Shown: positions 36,878 through 44,677 of the stretch, piece by piece | Layout: each line of letters starts with the position of its first letter | Position numbering within the stretch: position 1 is the first letter of the stretch | Assembly: GCF_904846065.1 (NCBI RefSeq) | Contig: NZ_CAJGZV010000001.1 | Coordinates: 1,240,001 to 1,304,000 of the forward strand | DNA: 64,000 nt | From: Psychrobacter immobilis | GTDB lineage: Bacteria; Pseudomonadota; Gammaproteobacteria; Pseudomonadales; Moraxellaceae | Direction of reading: 5' to 3' | Notes under the pieces: model-generated | What the model was told of the DNA's origin: nothing | The model's input: only the letters and a program-made list of their open reading frames with translations | Databases searched by the model: none | Program-made: the position numbers and the translations under genes

Positions 36878-37930
36878 ATGACAGCAAACTCTCAGCGCGG
36901 AGTAGCGCTGCTCACTATCTTACTATTGGTGGTCAGTATTACCGTGGTGGCGGGGGCGATGCTTGCCAGTCAAAAGATTGCTATTAGGCGTAGCGGCTTA
37001 TTGTTTGATCAAAATCAGCTGTCACAAGATATCAATGCTGGTCAGCAATTGGCCATCACGATGATTCGTGCTGACGATAAGCTGAATGACACAGATAGTG
37101 AGCAAGACATTTGGGCGCAGCCACTACCGCCTTATCTTTTAGCCAATCATAGCATCAGTATTGAAGTGCGCGATGAAGCCAGTCGTTTTAATATTAATAA
37201 TTTATATCAGAATGGCGCGGTTGATAGCGCCGCTGTAGCCATATTTCAAAGACTGTTGACACAATTAAATTTGGAACCTGATATTGCCATTGCTGTTCTT
37301 GATTATCAAGATACGGATAGCGACGTTTATCAAGATGGTGGTGATGAGAATGTGGTTTATTCTCAGCAATCAAGTGGCTCAGCGAGTAAGACTTTGCCCA
37401 ATCAAGCATTGGTCAGTGTCGATCAGTTGCAAGAGATTCGAGGGGTAAATGCTGAAGTACTAGCGGCACTACGTCCTTATATTACGGCGGTTCCTTATTA
37501 TGTGCCTATTAATGTCAATACGGCCAGTCCAGTTTTGCTGGCTGCACTGATAGATGGCGCAACCAGCCAACAGATGCAGGGGTTGGTCGATATGCGGGCA
37601 AAGCAGGCGTTAGCCTCTATCGATGATGTGTGGAAATTGCCGATGTTGAGCAGCTTGAATGATGATCAGCGAAAGGCGTTAAAACCACTGCTCGCAGTCG
37701 ATAGCCAAGCCTTTATGGCGCTTATTACCGCAACGGATAGTGCAAGCCTTGGTCAACAAAGACAACGGTTTGCAACCGTATTGATTAGCAAGGTTGCGAC
37801 TGACGCTAGCGCGGCAGCAGGGAGTAATGCGAATAACAGCACGCCTAACAATAATAATGGCAATAATAAAAAAGCCAAAGAAATTAAAGTGGTGACACAG
37901 CGTTTATGGGCATTTAGACCCAGTTTCTAA
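36878..37930 (+). CDS. gspK: GspK-type minor pseudopilin
   Basis: 350 residues. Short leader MTANSQRG followed by VALLTILLLVVSITVVAGAM; as usual for GspK there is no Glu at +5, and this tip protein is thought to cap the pseudopilus. A large soluble domain (VRDEASRFNINNL, INVNTASPVLLAAL) carries SAM-like helical motifs. An Asn-rich stretch lies near 318-332. It ends the gsp operon here; gspG, gspF and gspD are not in this window. Confidence 0.9.
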   Translation: MTANSQRGVALLTILLLVVSITVVAGAMLASQKIAIRRSGLLFDQNQLSQDINAGQQLAITMIRADDKLNDTDSEQDIWAQPLPPYLLANHSISIEVRDEASRFNINNLYQNGAVDSAAVAIFQRLLTQLNLEPDIAIAVLDYQDTDSDVYQDGGDENVVYSQQSSGSASKTLPNQALVSVDQLQEIRGVNAEVLAALRPYITAVPYYVPINVNTASPVLLAALIDGATSQQMQGLVDMRAKQALASIDDVWKLPMLSSLNDDQRKALKPLLAVDSQAFMALITATDSASLGQQRQRFATVLISKVATDASAAAGSNANNSTPNNNNGNNKKAKEIKVVTQRLWAFRPSF

Positions 37931-37990
37931 CGTTGAGCCACCTAAAAAGAGTCTTGCTTAATACCGAGGTAGTAGAATAGCTGACGTCAC

Positions 37991-38671
37991 CTAATCTCCT
38001 AAGTGCGTCTCTTCCGTAGATTTCCAGTTATAAGCCCCATAGAACAGCATCTGTGCTTGGCGAGTGCAATTATGGAGCATCAGCTGTTTATTTTCTTCAA
38101 TCTCATTCAAATCGATTTCATCATCATGGTCTTCAGTATAAGTCAGCTCCAACCAATCGATAATCCAAGAAAAGAACATATTTACCCCAGCTTCAGCCAG
38201 TAGGCGACGGTCATAGGCATTGATATGAGTAAAAGCAGGCTGTAGCGCTAAATCATCAGCCAAGCTTTGAGCATGTTTTTTGACAAGTTCATTAATGGCT
38301 TTTCGAACCGCTTCTGAGCCACCGTAGCGCTCACTGACTAAAAATTGCCAGTAATAAGGCTGATCACTGACCATATACAAGAACAGCTGAATGCTCTTAG
38401 CAATTTGGCGATCAAAGCTACGTTTACGCCCAATCTGTAAGCTATCGCTTAGGATTGCCAGCGTACCGCCTAGCTCTTCCACCACCAATGCTCGACCAAG
38501 CGATTCCATGTCATCAAAATGCCGATAAAATGCGGTCGGCACCACACCAACCTCACGCGTTACTTGCCGGAGGCTAATTGAGCTAAAAGACTGCCCTGTC
38601 ATACATAAATCAAGCACGGCGTTAAAAAAGGCGTGCCGAGTTTGAAGTTTCTTTTGTTCGCGACTGCTCAT
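37991..38671 (-). CDS. FabR/DesT-like TetR family regulator
   Basis: 226 residues. N-terminal HTH (FSSISLRQVTREVGVVPTAFYRHFDDMESLG) closely resembles the FabR family, which represses unsaturated fatty-acid synthesis, and the late GAYNW segment also matches. The C-terminus ends in an acidic stretch (about 185-200). Fatty-acid control is inferred from family resemblance; no fatty-acid gene is adjacent. A hairpin lies 39 bases upstream of the start. Confidence 0.78.
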   Translation of the reverse strand: MSSREQKKLQTRHAFFNAVLDLCMTGQSFSSISLRQVTREVGVVPTAFYRHFDDMESLGRALVVEELGGTLAILSDSLQIGRKRSFDRQIAKSIQLFLYMVSDQPYYWQFLVSERYGGSEAVRKAINELVKKHAQSLADDLALQPAFTHINAYDRRLLAEAGVNMFFSWIIDWLELTYTEDHDDEIDLNEIEENKQLMLHNCTRQAQMLFYGAYNWKSTEETHLGD

Positions 38672-38709
38672 AATATTTCAAAATTGTCCGATAAGGGTTT
38701 ATCATACTC

Positions 38710-38736
38710 ATTTCAGCGTAAAAATACGACTGAAAT
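38710..38736. repeat. Hairpin between dgt and the FabR-like gene
   Basis: ATTTCAGCGTA-AAAA-TACG(A)CTGAAAT, 27 bases, one bulged base. It lies past the dgt stop and before the regulator start, so it may be a terminator or an operator. The arms resemble the palindrome at 8183-8204. Confidence 0.6.
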
Positions 38737-38775
38737 ACGCAACTTGTATTAATTTACTAGACCGGCACGGGTCTT

Positions 38776-40197
38776 TTAAACCATTGTACCCCAATGGCCT
38801 TGTAACTCTTGTGCCAATCGATACGCCTCATGATCATTCATCCCAGTGATAAAGTCCAATATATTTAAGATATTGTGATAGACATTATCTGATAATAGCC
38901 GCCGATGCTCATCGAGATGTGGCTGTAACAACATTAGTAGGCGCTGCTGCTCAAAGGAGATGGATTCAGGATCAGATGTTGCTCTACTACTTGTCCAAGC
39001 CAATGGCATAAAAGCATCTAATAAACGATGCAGGCATTGATTGGCCATCAATTCCATACGTACTTTACTTGGGTGATTGAATATTTTCTCACGTGCCAAC
39101 TGCTTGGCCTGCAAGATGCCACTTTGCACACTGATATCACAGTGGTCAAATAAACTGCCTTGTAGTGTACCAGCCAGCAATGCATCACTGTTGGCAACAA
39201 AGGCATCGGTCACCGTGTTTACCAAACGCATCATCGCACGTGCTCGCAATGACGCTAAGCTCTGCCTCACAGACATGTGTATGGGCAGATTGATACTGCT
39301 AGGGCGCTCACCAATCAGCTCATAAAATATGGCGGCAACCTCACTATAGGTCAGCATATTGAGATTGATACCATCTTCTAAATCGATCAAGGCATAGCAA
39401 ATATCATCTGCCGCTTCTAGTAAATAAGCCAGCGGATGACGCGCAAAACCTTCGTGTTGCTCTGAGCGCGGCAAATTTAAGCAAGCTGACAGCTCTTCTA
39501 ATTGTGCTGACTCACTATAAAAGCAGCCAAATTTTTGTACATTTTGATGGTGGTGTTTATCATTGACATCGTTGCTGTGAGAGGCAAGCCACGGATACTT
39601 CATAAAAGCGCCTAGCGTTGCACAAGTGAGACGCATACCACCTTTATCGGGATGGTGCTCATTACGCGCCAACAGTCGAAACCCTTGTGCATTACCTTCG
39701 TAGGCCAGCAAGTCCAAGCGCTCGTTGCTACTTAACTTTTGTAATATCGCTTGAGGTTCAGGCTGCCTAAACCAATCTCGAATGGCGTACTCTCCCGCAT
39801 GACCAAAAGGCGGATTGCCAATATCGTGAGCGAGGCACGCTGCTTGTACAATGACACCGACATCGGCTGGCGATACGCCTGCTGGTAGACCGCTGGCTAA
39901 TTTATCATGAAGCTTTTCTGCTGCCATCATTGCCAAAGAGCGTCCAATACAGGAGACCTCAAGCGAATGAGTTAAGCGAGTATGGATGCCAAGCTGATTG
40001 GTCAATGGATGGACTTGGGTTTTTTGATTGAGCTGTCGAAAGGAGTGCGAAAACACCAGTCTGTCATAGTCTTTATGAAACTGAGAGCGAGTGCTCTTAT
40101 TAGCGTTGAACTTCTTGGAAGCACCAAGGCGCTGTGAGTTGAGAAGGTGAGACCATTGCGTGGTAGGAGACGGCAAAGAGGTTGGTGTACTTAGCAT
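38776..40197 (-). CDS. dgt: Deoxyguanosinetriphosphate triphosphohydrolase-like protein (dGTPase)
   Basis: HD-domain enzyme hydrolysing dGTP (or dNTPs) to nucleoside and triphosphate. 473 residues. HD residues are visible in HTRLTHSLE (72-80) and AHDIGNPPFGHAGE (H124/D125), and ADDICYALIDLEDGI holds another conserved Asp. N-terminal segment RSQFHKDYDRLVFSHSFRQL is typical of Dgt. It may act in dNTP balance, and some dGTPases limit phages, but a housekeeping role is the default. Confidence 0.9.
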   Translation of the reverse strand: MLSTPTSLPSPTTQWSHLLNSQRLGASKKFNANKSTRSQFHKDYDRLVFSHSFRQLNQKTQVHPLTNQLGIHTRLTHSLEVSCIGRSLAMMAAEKLHDKLASGLPAGVSPADVGVIVQAACLAHDIGNPPFGHAGEYAIRDWFRQPEPQAILQKLSSNERLDLLAYEGNAQGFRLLARNEHHPDKGGMRLTCATLGAFMKYPWLASHSNDVNDKHHHQNVQKFGCFYSESAQLEELSACLNLPRSEQHEGFARHPLAYLLEAADDICYALIDLEDGINLNMLTYSEVAAIFYELIGERPSSINLPIHMSVRQSLASLRARAMMRLVNTVTDAFVANSDALLAGTLQGSLFDHCDISVQSGILQAKQLAREKIFNHPSKVRMELMANQCLHRLLDAFMPLAWTSSRATSDPESISFEQQRLLMLLQPHLDEHRRLLSDNVYHNILNILDFITGMNDHEAYRLAQELQGHWGTMV

Positions 40198-40277
40198 ATT
40201 GAAACATCCGAAACCAAGGGAGCCTCTAGCATAGCAAAATAGCGCCCTTGGTACAGATATATAGTCAGAGAACTACA

Positions 40278-40853
40278 TTAAGATTTTTGGCAGTTAAAAA
40301 GCACTTCTTCCTTTTCGATAGCCACATTGCTGCCCAATGTTTTATTTCGCAACGTTGCCTTGTCACCATTTACTTGCCATATAATGCCATGGGTATTATC
40401 CAATCCGATATCACTGGTATAGATGGTTTTTTCAGTACTGGCGTCGCTATCAGAGGTAGCGGTCAAATCGTATTCGATACCATCGATGAGTAGGTGCACT
40501 GTCTGCAATGGAGCATCATCATGGTAGGACACGCCGATAGTAGCAGTAGGCTCACAAGAGAATGGTGTGCTGTTGCTGGCATGTTCTGCATGATCGTGTC
40601 CTTCATGCGCGCTTTCTTCGTGGCTATGACTTTCATGATTGTGTCCTTCATGACCTTGTTCCATAGCATCGTGCCCTTCGTGCTCTTCGTGCTCTTCATG
40701 AGCATGTTCAGCGTGATCGTCTACGGGCGTTACTTCTTCGGATACTACCGTATCACCTTCTGTATTAGGCTGACAGCCCAATAGAGAGCCTGTCATGATA
40801 CTTCCTACAAGCGCAACACTGGCAAATCTAGAAAAAGAGAAATAGTCAGTCAC
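40278..40853 (-). CDS. Histidine-rich lipoprotein, probably zinc-related
   Basis: 191 residues from a GTG start at 40853, preferred because GAGGA lies eight bases before it and the lipobox SLLGC (Cys27) then falls at the right distance; the first ATG, at 40943, gives an extra 30 residues. The mature protein begins with an Asp/Glu/His-rich stretch with 15 histidines between residues 47 and 91 (repeats such as HEEHEEHEGH and HNHESHSHEE), likely metal-binding, followed by a beta-rich domain with two cysteines. A Zur-like operator lies just upstream, so zinc starvation control is inferred. Confidence 0.8.
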   Translation of the reverse strand: MTDYFSFSRFASVALVGSIMTGSLLGCQPNTEGDTVVSEEVTPVDDHAEHAHEEHEEHEGHDAMEQGHEGHNHESHSHEESAHEGHDHAEHASNSTPFSCEPTATIGVSYHDDAPLQTVHLLIDGIEYDLTATSDSDASTEKTIYTSDIGLDNTHGIIWQVNGDKATLRNKTLGSNVAIEKEEVLFNCQKS

Positions 40854-40881
40854 AGTATAAGTCCTCAAATAATAAAGTAAA

Positions 40882-40905
40882 GATATGTTATAATATAACA
40901 ATGTT
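40882..40905 (-). promoter_or_regulatory. Zur-like operator upstream of the histidine-rich lipoprotein gene
   Basis: TGTTATA-A-TATAACA (40886-40900), a perfect 7-bp dyad around one base. It matches the core of the gamma-proteobacterial Zur box (ATGTTATA.TATAACAT-like). It ends 33 bases upstream of the GTG start, overlapping where the promoter should be. Confidence 0.72.
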
Positions 40906-40916
40906 AAGATAAAATA

Positions 40917-40949
40917 AAGCCGATGATGGAGAATTTCCAACATCGGCTT
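40917..40949 (-). terminator. Rho-independent terminator of ychF
   Basis: AAGCCGATG pairs with CATCGGCTT, with an inner TGGA/TCCA, and a T-rich tract follows on the minus strand. It lies 33 bases past the ychF stop and ends 12 bases from the Zur-like box. Confidence 0.75.
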
Positions 40950-40981
40950 ATTAACTATCAGACAGGATGTACTGCTTAAAA

Positions 40982-42073
40982 CTACACGTTAAATCTAAAG
41001 TGCATGATATCGCCATCTTGTACGATATAGGTTTTGCCTTCTAAACGTGATTTGCCAGCGGCAGCGGCGCCTTTTTCACCGCCATACTCGATAAAGTCAT
41101 CATACGCAATAACTTCGGCACGAATGAAGCCGCGCTCAAAATCAGTATGAATCACGCCAGCAGCTTGTGGAGCCGTTGCGCCAACTGCAACCGTCCAAGC
41201 ACGCACTTCTTTAACACCAGCAGTAAAGTAAGTCTGCATATCTAGCAAGTCATAACCACCGCGAATCACTTGATCAAGACCAGCTTCTTCCATATCCATC
41301 TCAGCTAGGAAGTCTTTTTTGTCGTCTTCATCAAGCTGAGCGATTTCAGATTCGATTTGGTTACATAGAGCGATAACGATAGAATCTTCGCCAGTCGCAT
41401 AGTTGCGTACCGCATCAAGGTAAGGGTTGTTTTCAAAGCCATCTTCACTGACGTTAGCGATATACATGGTTGGTTTTAGGGTGATTAAACCATAACTTCT
41501 GATGAGCTTTTTCTCATCTGCATCAAGATTAGCGGCGCGTGCTGCCTGACCTTCTGCTAATAAAGGCTCAACTTTTTTAAAGATATCAAGCAATGCTTGC
41601 GCGTCTTTGTCGCCACCTTTAGCCTTCTTGGTTTGGTTGTGAATGGCACGCTCAACGGCCTCTAAATCTGCCAATGCCAATTCAGTATTAATGGTTTCGA
41701 TATCATCAATCGGGCTGACGCGACCATCAACGTGGACGACGTTGTCATCATCAAAACAGCGTACGACGTGCGCAATCGCATCAGTCTCACGAATGTTGGC
41801 TAGGAACTGGTTGCCCATGCCTTCGCCTTTTGACGCGCCAGCGACCAAACCTGCGATATCCACAAACTCCATCGTCGTTGGCAATACGCGCTCAGGCTTA
41901 ACGATATCAGCCAGTTTTTTAAGGCGTGGGTCAGGTACTGGTACGATACCTGTGTTGGGATCTTTGGTACAAAACGGAAAGTTTTCAGCGGCGATTCCCG
42001 CTTTGGTCAACGCATTAAACAAGGTGGATTTACCCACGTTTGGTAGGCCGACGATGCCGCAATTAAAACCCAT
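40982..42073 (-). CDS. ychF: Redox-regulated ATPase YchF (Obg-related)
   Basis: Ribosome-associated P-loop ATPase related to Obg GTPases; implicated in stress and translation control. 363 residues, the usual size. G1 motif [15 protein letters not shown] (8-22), G3-like [14 protein letters not shown], and NVSE in place of NKxD, which explains ATP preference. The C-terminal TGS domain ends MHFRFNV. GAGAGA precedes the ATG. Confidence 0.96.
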   Translation of the reverse strand: MGFNCGIVGLPNVGKSTLFNALTKAGIAAENFPFCTKDPNTGIVPVPDPRLKKLADIVKPERVLPTTMEFVDIAGLVAGASKGEGMGNQFLANIRETDAIAHVVRCFDDDNVVHVDGRVSPIDDIETINTELALADLEAVERAIHNQTKKAKGGDKDAQALLDIFKKVEPLLAEGQAARAANLDADEKKLIRSYGLITLKPTMYIANVSEDGFENNPYLDAVRNYATGEDSIVIALCNQIESEIAQLDEDDKKDFLAEMDMEEAGLDQVIRGGYDLLDMQTYFTAGVKEVRAWTVAVGATAPQAAGVIHTDFERGFIRAEVIAYDDFIEYGGEKGAAAAGKSRLEGKTYIVQDGDIMHFRFNV

Positions 42074-42277
42074 AACATTCTCTCAATATAGTAATAAAAT
42101 CAGTTGGTATAAAGATTGGTTAAATGATAAATCAAAATTGGGCACATTGTAGCAAATTTACCTGAATAGGGGTGAGGTTGTTGTGTTGTATACTGAGATT
42201 TTGCGTTTGGTCATGACTGGTAATTTTGCTGTTTTATCGATTATGGTAAGCTGTGCTATAAAAGGATAGTTTGGCTT

Positions 42278-42326
42278 GTAGGCGTATGACAGGTAAGCGC
42301 CTACGACTCGTTACACTGTACGAGTA
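42278..42326. repeat. Two adjacent short hairpins between ychF and the helicase gene
   Basis: GTAGGCG (42278-42284) with CGCCTAC (42298-42304), then ACTCGT with ACGAGT. They lie about 110 bases before the UvrD-like gene, in the 362-base gap 42074-42435. No T-tract follows either; role unknown. Confidence 0.4.
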
Positions 42327-42435
42327 ATCTTCATTATGAACACCAAGCGCTCTCAGTCAAATCTGCAAAACACTATGTATAAATGCGCCGTATTGATAAA
42401 GGCCGCTAAAATAAAACGAAAGGCAAAACCCTATA

Positions 42436-44628
42436 ATGACTAACACGATTTTTGATACGCGCCACTACAATTATCCCCAGAATTTCATCGAGATTAAGCC
42501 TAAGCTGGCACGACTTGAGCAGGCAATTAAAAAGCTAGAGGCAAATTTAATCGATGCTAATAATGCTGCAAATATTAAGCTGTTAAATGAAAGGCTGAAT
42601 GGTGCATTAGGATTCAAAGTAGACTACGCTCGGGAACTAAATCCCGACCAATTATTAGCAGCCACAACTATCGACGGCAAAGTGTTGGTGATTGCGGGTG
42701 CGGGCTCCGGCAAGACCAAAACGCTCACGTACCGTACCAGTTATTTATTAGAGAGTGGGGTCACGCCCAAAAGTATCTTGCTACTGACCTTTACGCGTAA
42801 AGCTGCAAATGAAATAAAAAGCCGCGCCAAAACCTTACTTGCGAATACCTTGTTTGATAAACAGTCTGATGAAGACTTGGTAAAGGATAAGCTGCCAACG
42901 GATAAACGGCTCAACGATATCACCAGTGGTACTTTTCACTCATTCTGCAATATGCTGCTGCGTCAGTATTCAGGTTTATTGGGCATTAATCCGCGATTTA
43001 CGATTTTAGACACGGGCGATAGCGAAGATGCCATCGACTTAATTCACAAAGAAAAAAAGTATCCCGCGCAAAATAAGAGCCAAGCATTCCCGCGCAAAAA
43101 GACACTGCAAAATATCATCTCTAGCTCTCGGAATAGACGTATTCACATCCGCGATTTAATCGAAAGCAGTTATCCTGATATCGCCGTACATATTCCGATT
43201 ATCGAACAATTGGCAGTCGATTTTCATGAGTATAAGCGTGCCAATCACCTTTACGACTTTGACGATATTATCAGTCAGGTCGTACGGCATTTAAAAACCA
43301 ATGATACCTTTCGCCAAATGCTACAAAACCAATATCGCTACATCATGGTCGATGAATATCAAGACACCAATATTCCGCAAAAGCAGCTTATCGATCTGAT
43401 TTGCGTACCTGCGTCGGTCTCGCTGATGGTCGTTGGCGATGATAATCAAAGTATCTATGCGTTTCGCGGTGCTAATTATGAGAACATCTTGCTCTTCGGT
43501 GAGACCTATCCAGAAGCAAGCCTGATTAAACTTGAGCAAAACTATCGCAGTACGCCTGCTGTTTTAGATTATATCAATGCTTTGTCCGTGCAAATCACGC
43601 TAGGTTATCAAAAACAATTGTACTCTGGTGCATCGATAAGTGGGCATAAGCCAGTGTTTAGCCGCCTAAGTAATGAGACAAAAGAAGCCAAGTATATCGC
43701 CGATAAAATCATCGAGCTAAAGTCAGATCATGATTATGATGATTTTGCGGTACTGTGTCGCACATCCTTTCAATCTAACTATGTCCAGCTAGAGTTTATG
43801 GAGCGTCATATTCCATTCATTGTGGTGGGCGGTATCAAGTTCATTGAAAGGCGACATATCAAAGACGTTTTGGCCTTTGTTAAAGTCCTCTATAACCCGA
43901 ATGATACGATTGCATGGCATCGTATTTTAACCTTATTCCAAGGCGTGGGAACAGTCACCGCGACGCGTTTGACCCAAGCGATTAATGCCGATAACAACTC
44001 CTTTGAGCCATTACTTACGGCGAAGTTTGCTAAAAAAAGTATACAGCTTGAACCTTTATACAATACGCTCACTAAAGCAAATCAAGCTGAATCCGTCGAG
44101 ACGGTCATTGAGCTGATTTTAGAGTTCTATATTCCTGTCCTAAAAACGATTGAGGAAAATTGGCGAGAGCGCAAGGAGGACTTTCGTGTGCTCAAAAATT
44201 TGGCAATAGAACACAGTAGCCTTGATAACTTCTTAGAAAATTTGGCACTCGATCCGCCTAATGATTCGGTCGCAGCCATGGAGAAACCAGAAGATAATGA
44301 CACAGATAAAGTGACGATTTCGACCATTCACAGTGCGAAGGGGCTGGAGTGGCCAGTGGTGTTTGTTAACTCATTGGTTGATGGTATCACGCCGCACTAT
44401 CGCTCTTTGGATGACTTTGAAGAGCTAGAAGAAGAACGAAAATTATTCTATGTTGCTTGTAGTCGAGCCAAGACCAGACTGTATCTAACGGCACCTGATT
44501 ACTTCGCCAGTTATTCAGGGTATTTTGACAAGCCATCGCGGTTTATCGCTGAGCTGTCTGCGAATGAGGTCACTGTCGAAGCTTCTAAACAGGTGAGAGA
44601 GGAGAGTGATGATCCAGTGTGGTGGTGA
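42436..44628 (+). CDS. UvrD/Rep-like superfamily 1A DNA helicase
   Basis: ATP-dependent 3'-5' DNA helicase family. 730 residues. An N-terminal extension (1-68) has a charged coiled-coil-like helix (KPKLARLEQAIKKLEANLID) uncommon in UvrD. The core: Walker A AGAGSGKT (87-94), motif II VDEYQDT (about 304), GDDNQSIYAFRG (about 335), and the late motifs HSAKGLEW (about 632) and ACSRAKTRLY (about 675). No nuclease domain is seen. It ends 49 bases from the convergent helicase-nuclease gene. The ribosome-binding site is weak. Host repair helicase or defence component are both open; no closer assignment is made. Confidence 0.88.
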   Translation: MTNTIFDTRHYNYPQNFIEIKPKLARLEQAIKKLEANLIDANNAANIKLLNERLNGALGFKVDYARELNPDQLLAATTIDGKVLVIAGAGSGKTKTLTYRTSYLLESGVTPKSILLLTFTRKAANEIKSRAKTLLANTLFDKQSDEDLVKDKLPTDKRLNDITSGTFHSFCNMLLRQYSGLLGINPRFTILDTGDSEDAIDLIHKEKKYPAQNKSQAFPRKKTLQNIISSSRNRRIHIRDLIESSYPDIAVHIPIIEQLAVDFHEYKRANHLYDFDDIISQVVRHLKTNDTFRQMLQNQYRYIMVDEYQDTNIPQKQLIDLICVPASVSLMVVGDDNQSIYAFRGANYENILLFGETYPEASLIKLEQNYRSTPAVLDYINALSVQITLGYQKQLYSGASISGHKPVFSRLSNETKEAKYIADKIIELKSDHDYDDFAVLCRTSFQSNYVQLEFMERHIPFIVVGGIKFIERRHIKDVLAFVKVLYNPNDTIAWHRILTLFQGVGTVTATRLTQAINADNNSFEPLLTAKFAKKSIQLEPLYNTLTKANQAESVETVIELILEFYIPVLKTIEENWRERKEDFRVLKNLAIEHSSLDNFLENLALDPPNDSVAAMEKPEDNDTDKVTISTIHSAKGLEWPVVFVNSLVDGITPHYRSLDDFEELEEERKLFYVACSRAKTRLYLTAPDYFASYSGYFDKPSRFIAELSANEVTVEASKQVREESDDPVWW

Positions 44629-44677
44629 TATTGTGAGTATATTACCACCGCACTGGCATTGACTGACTCTTATATAT

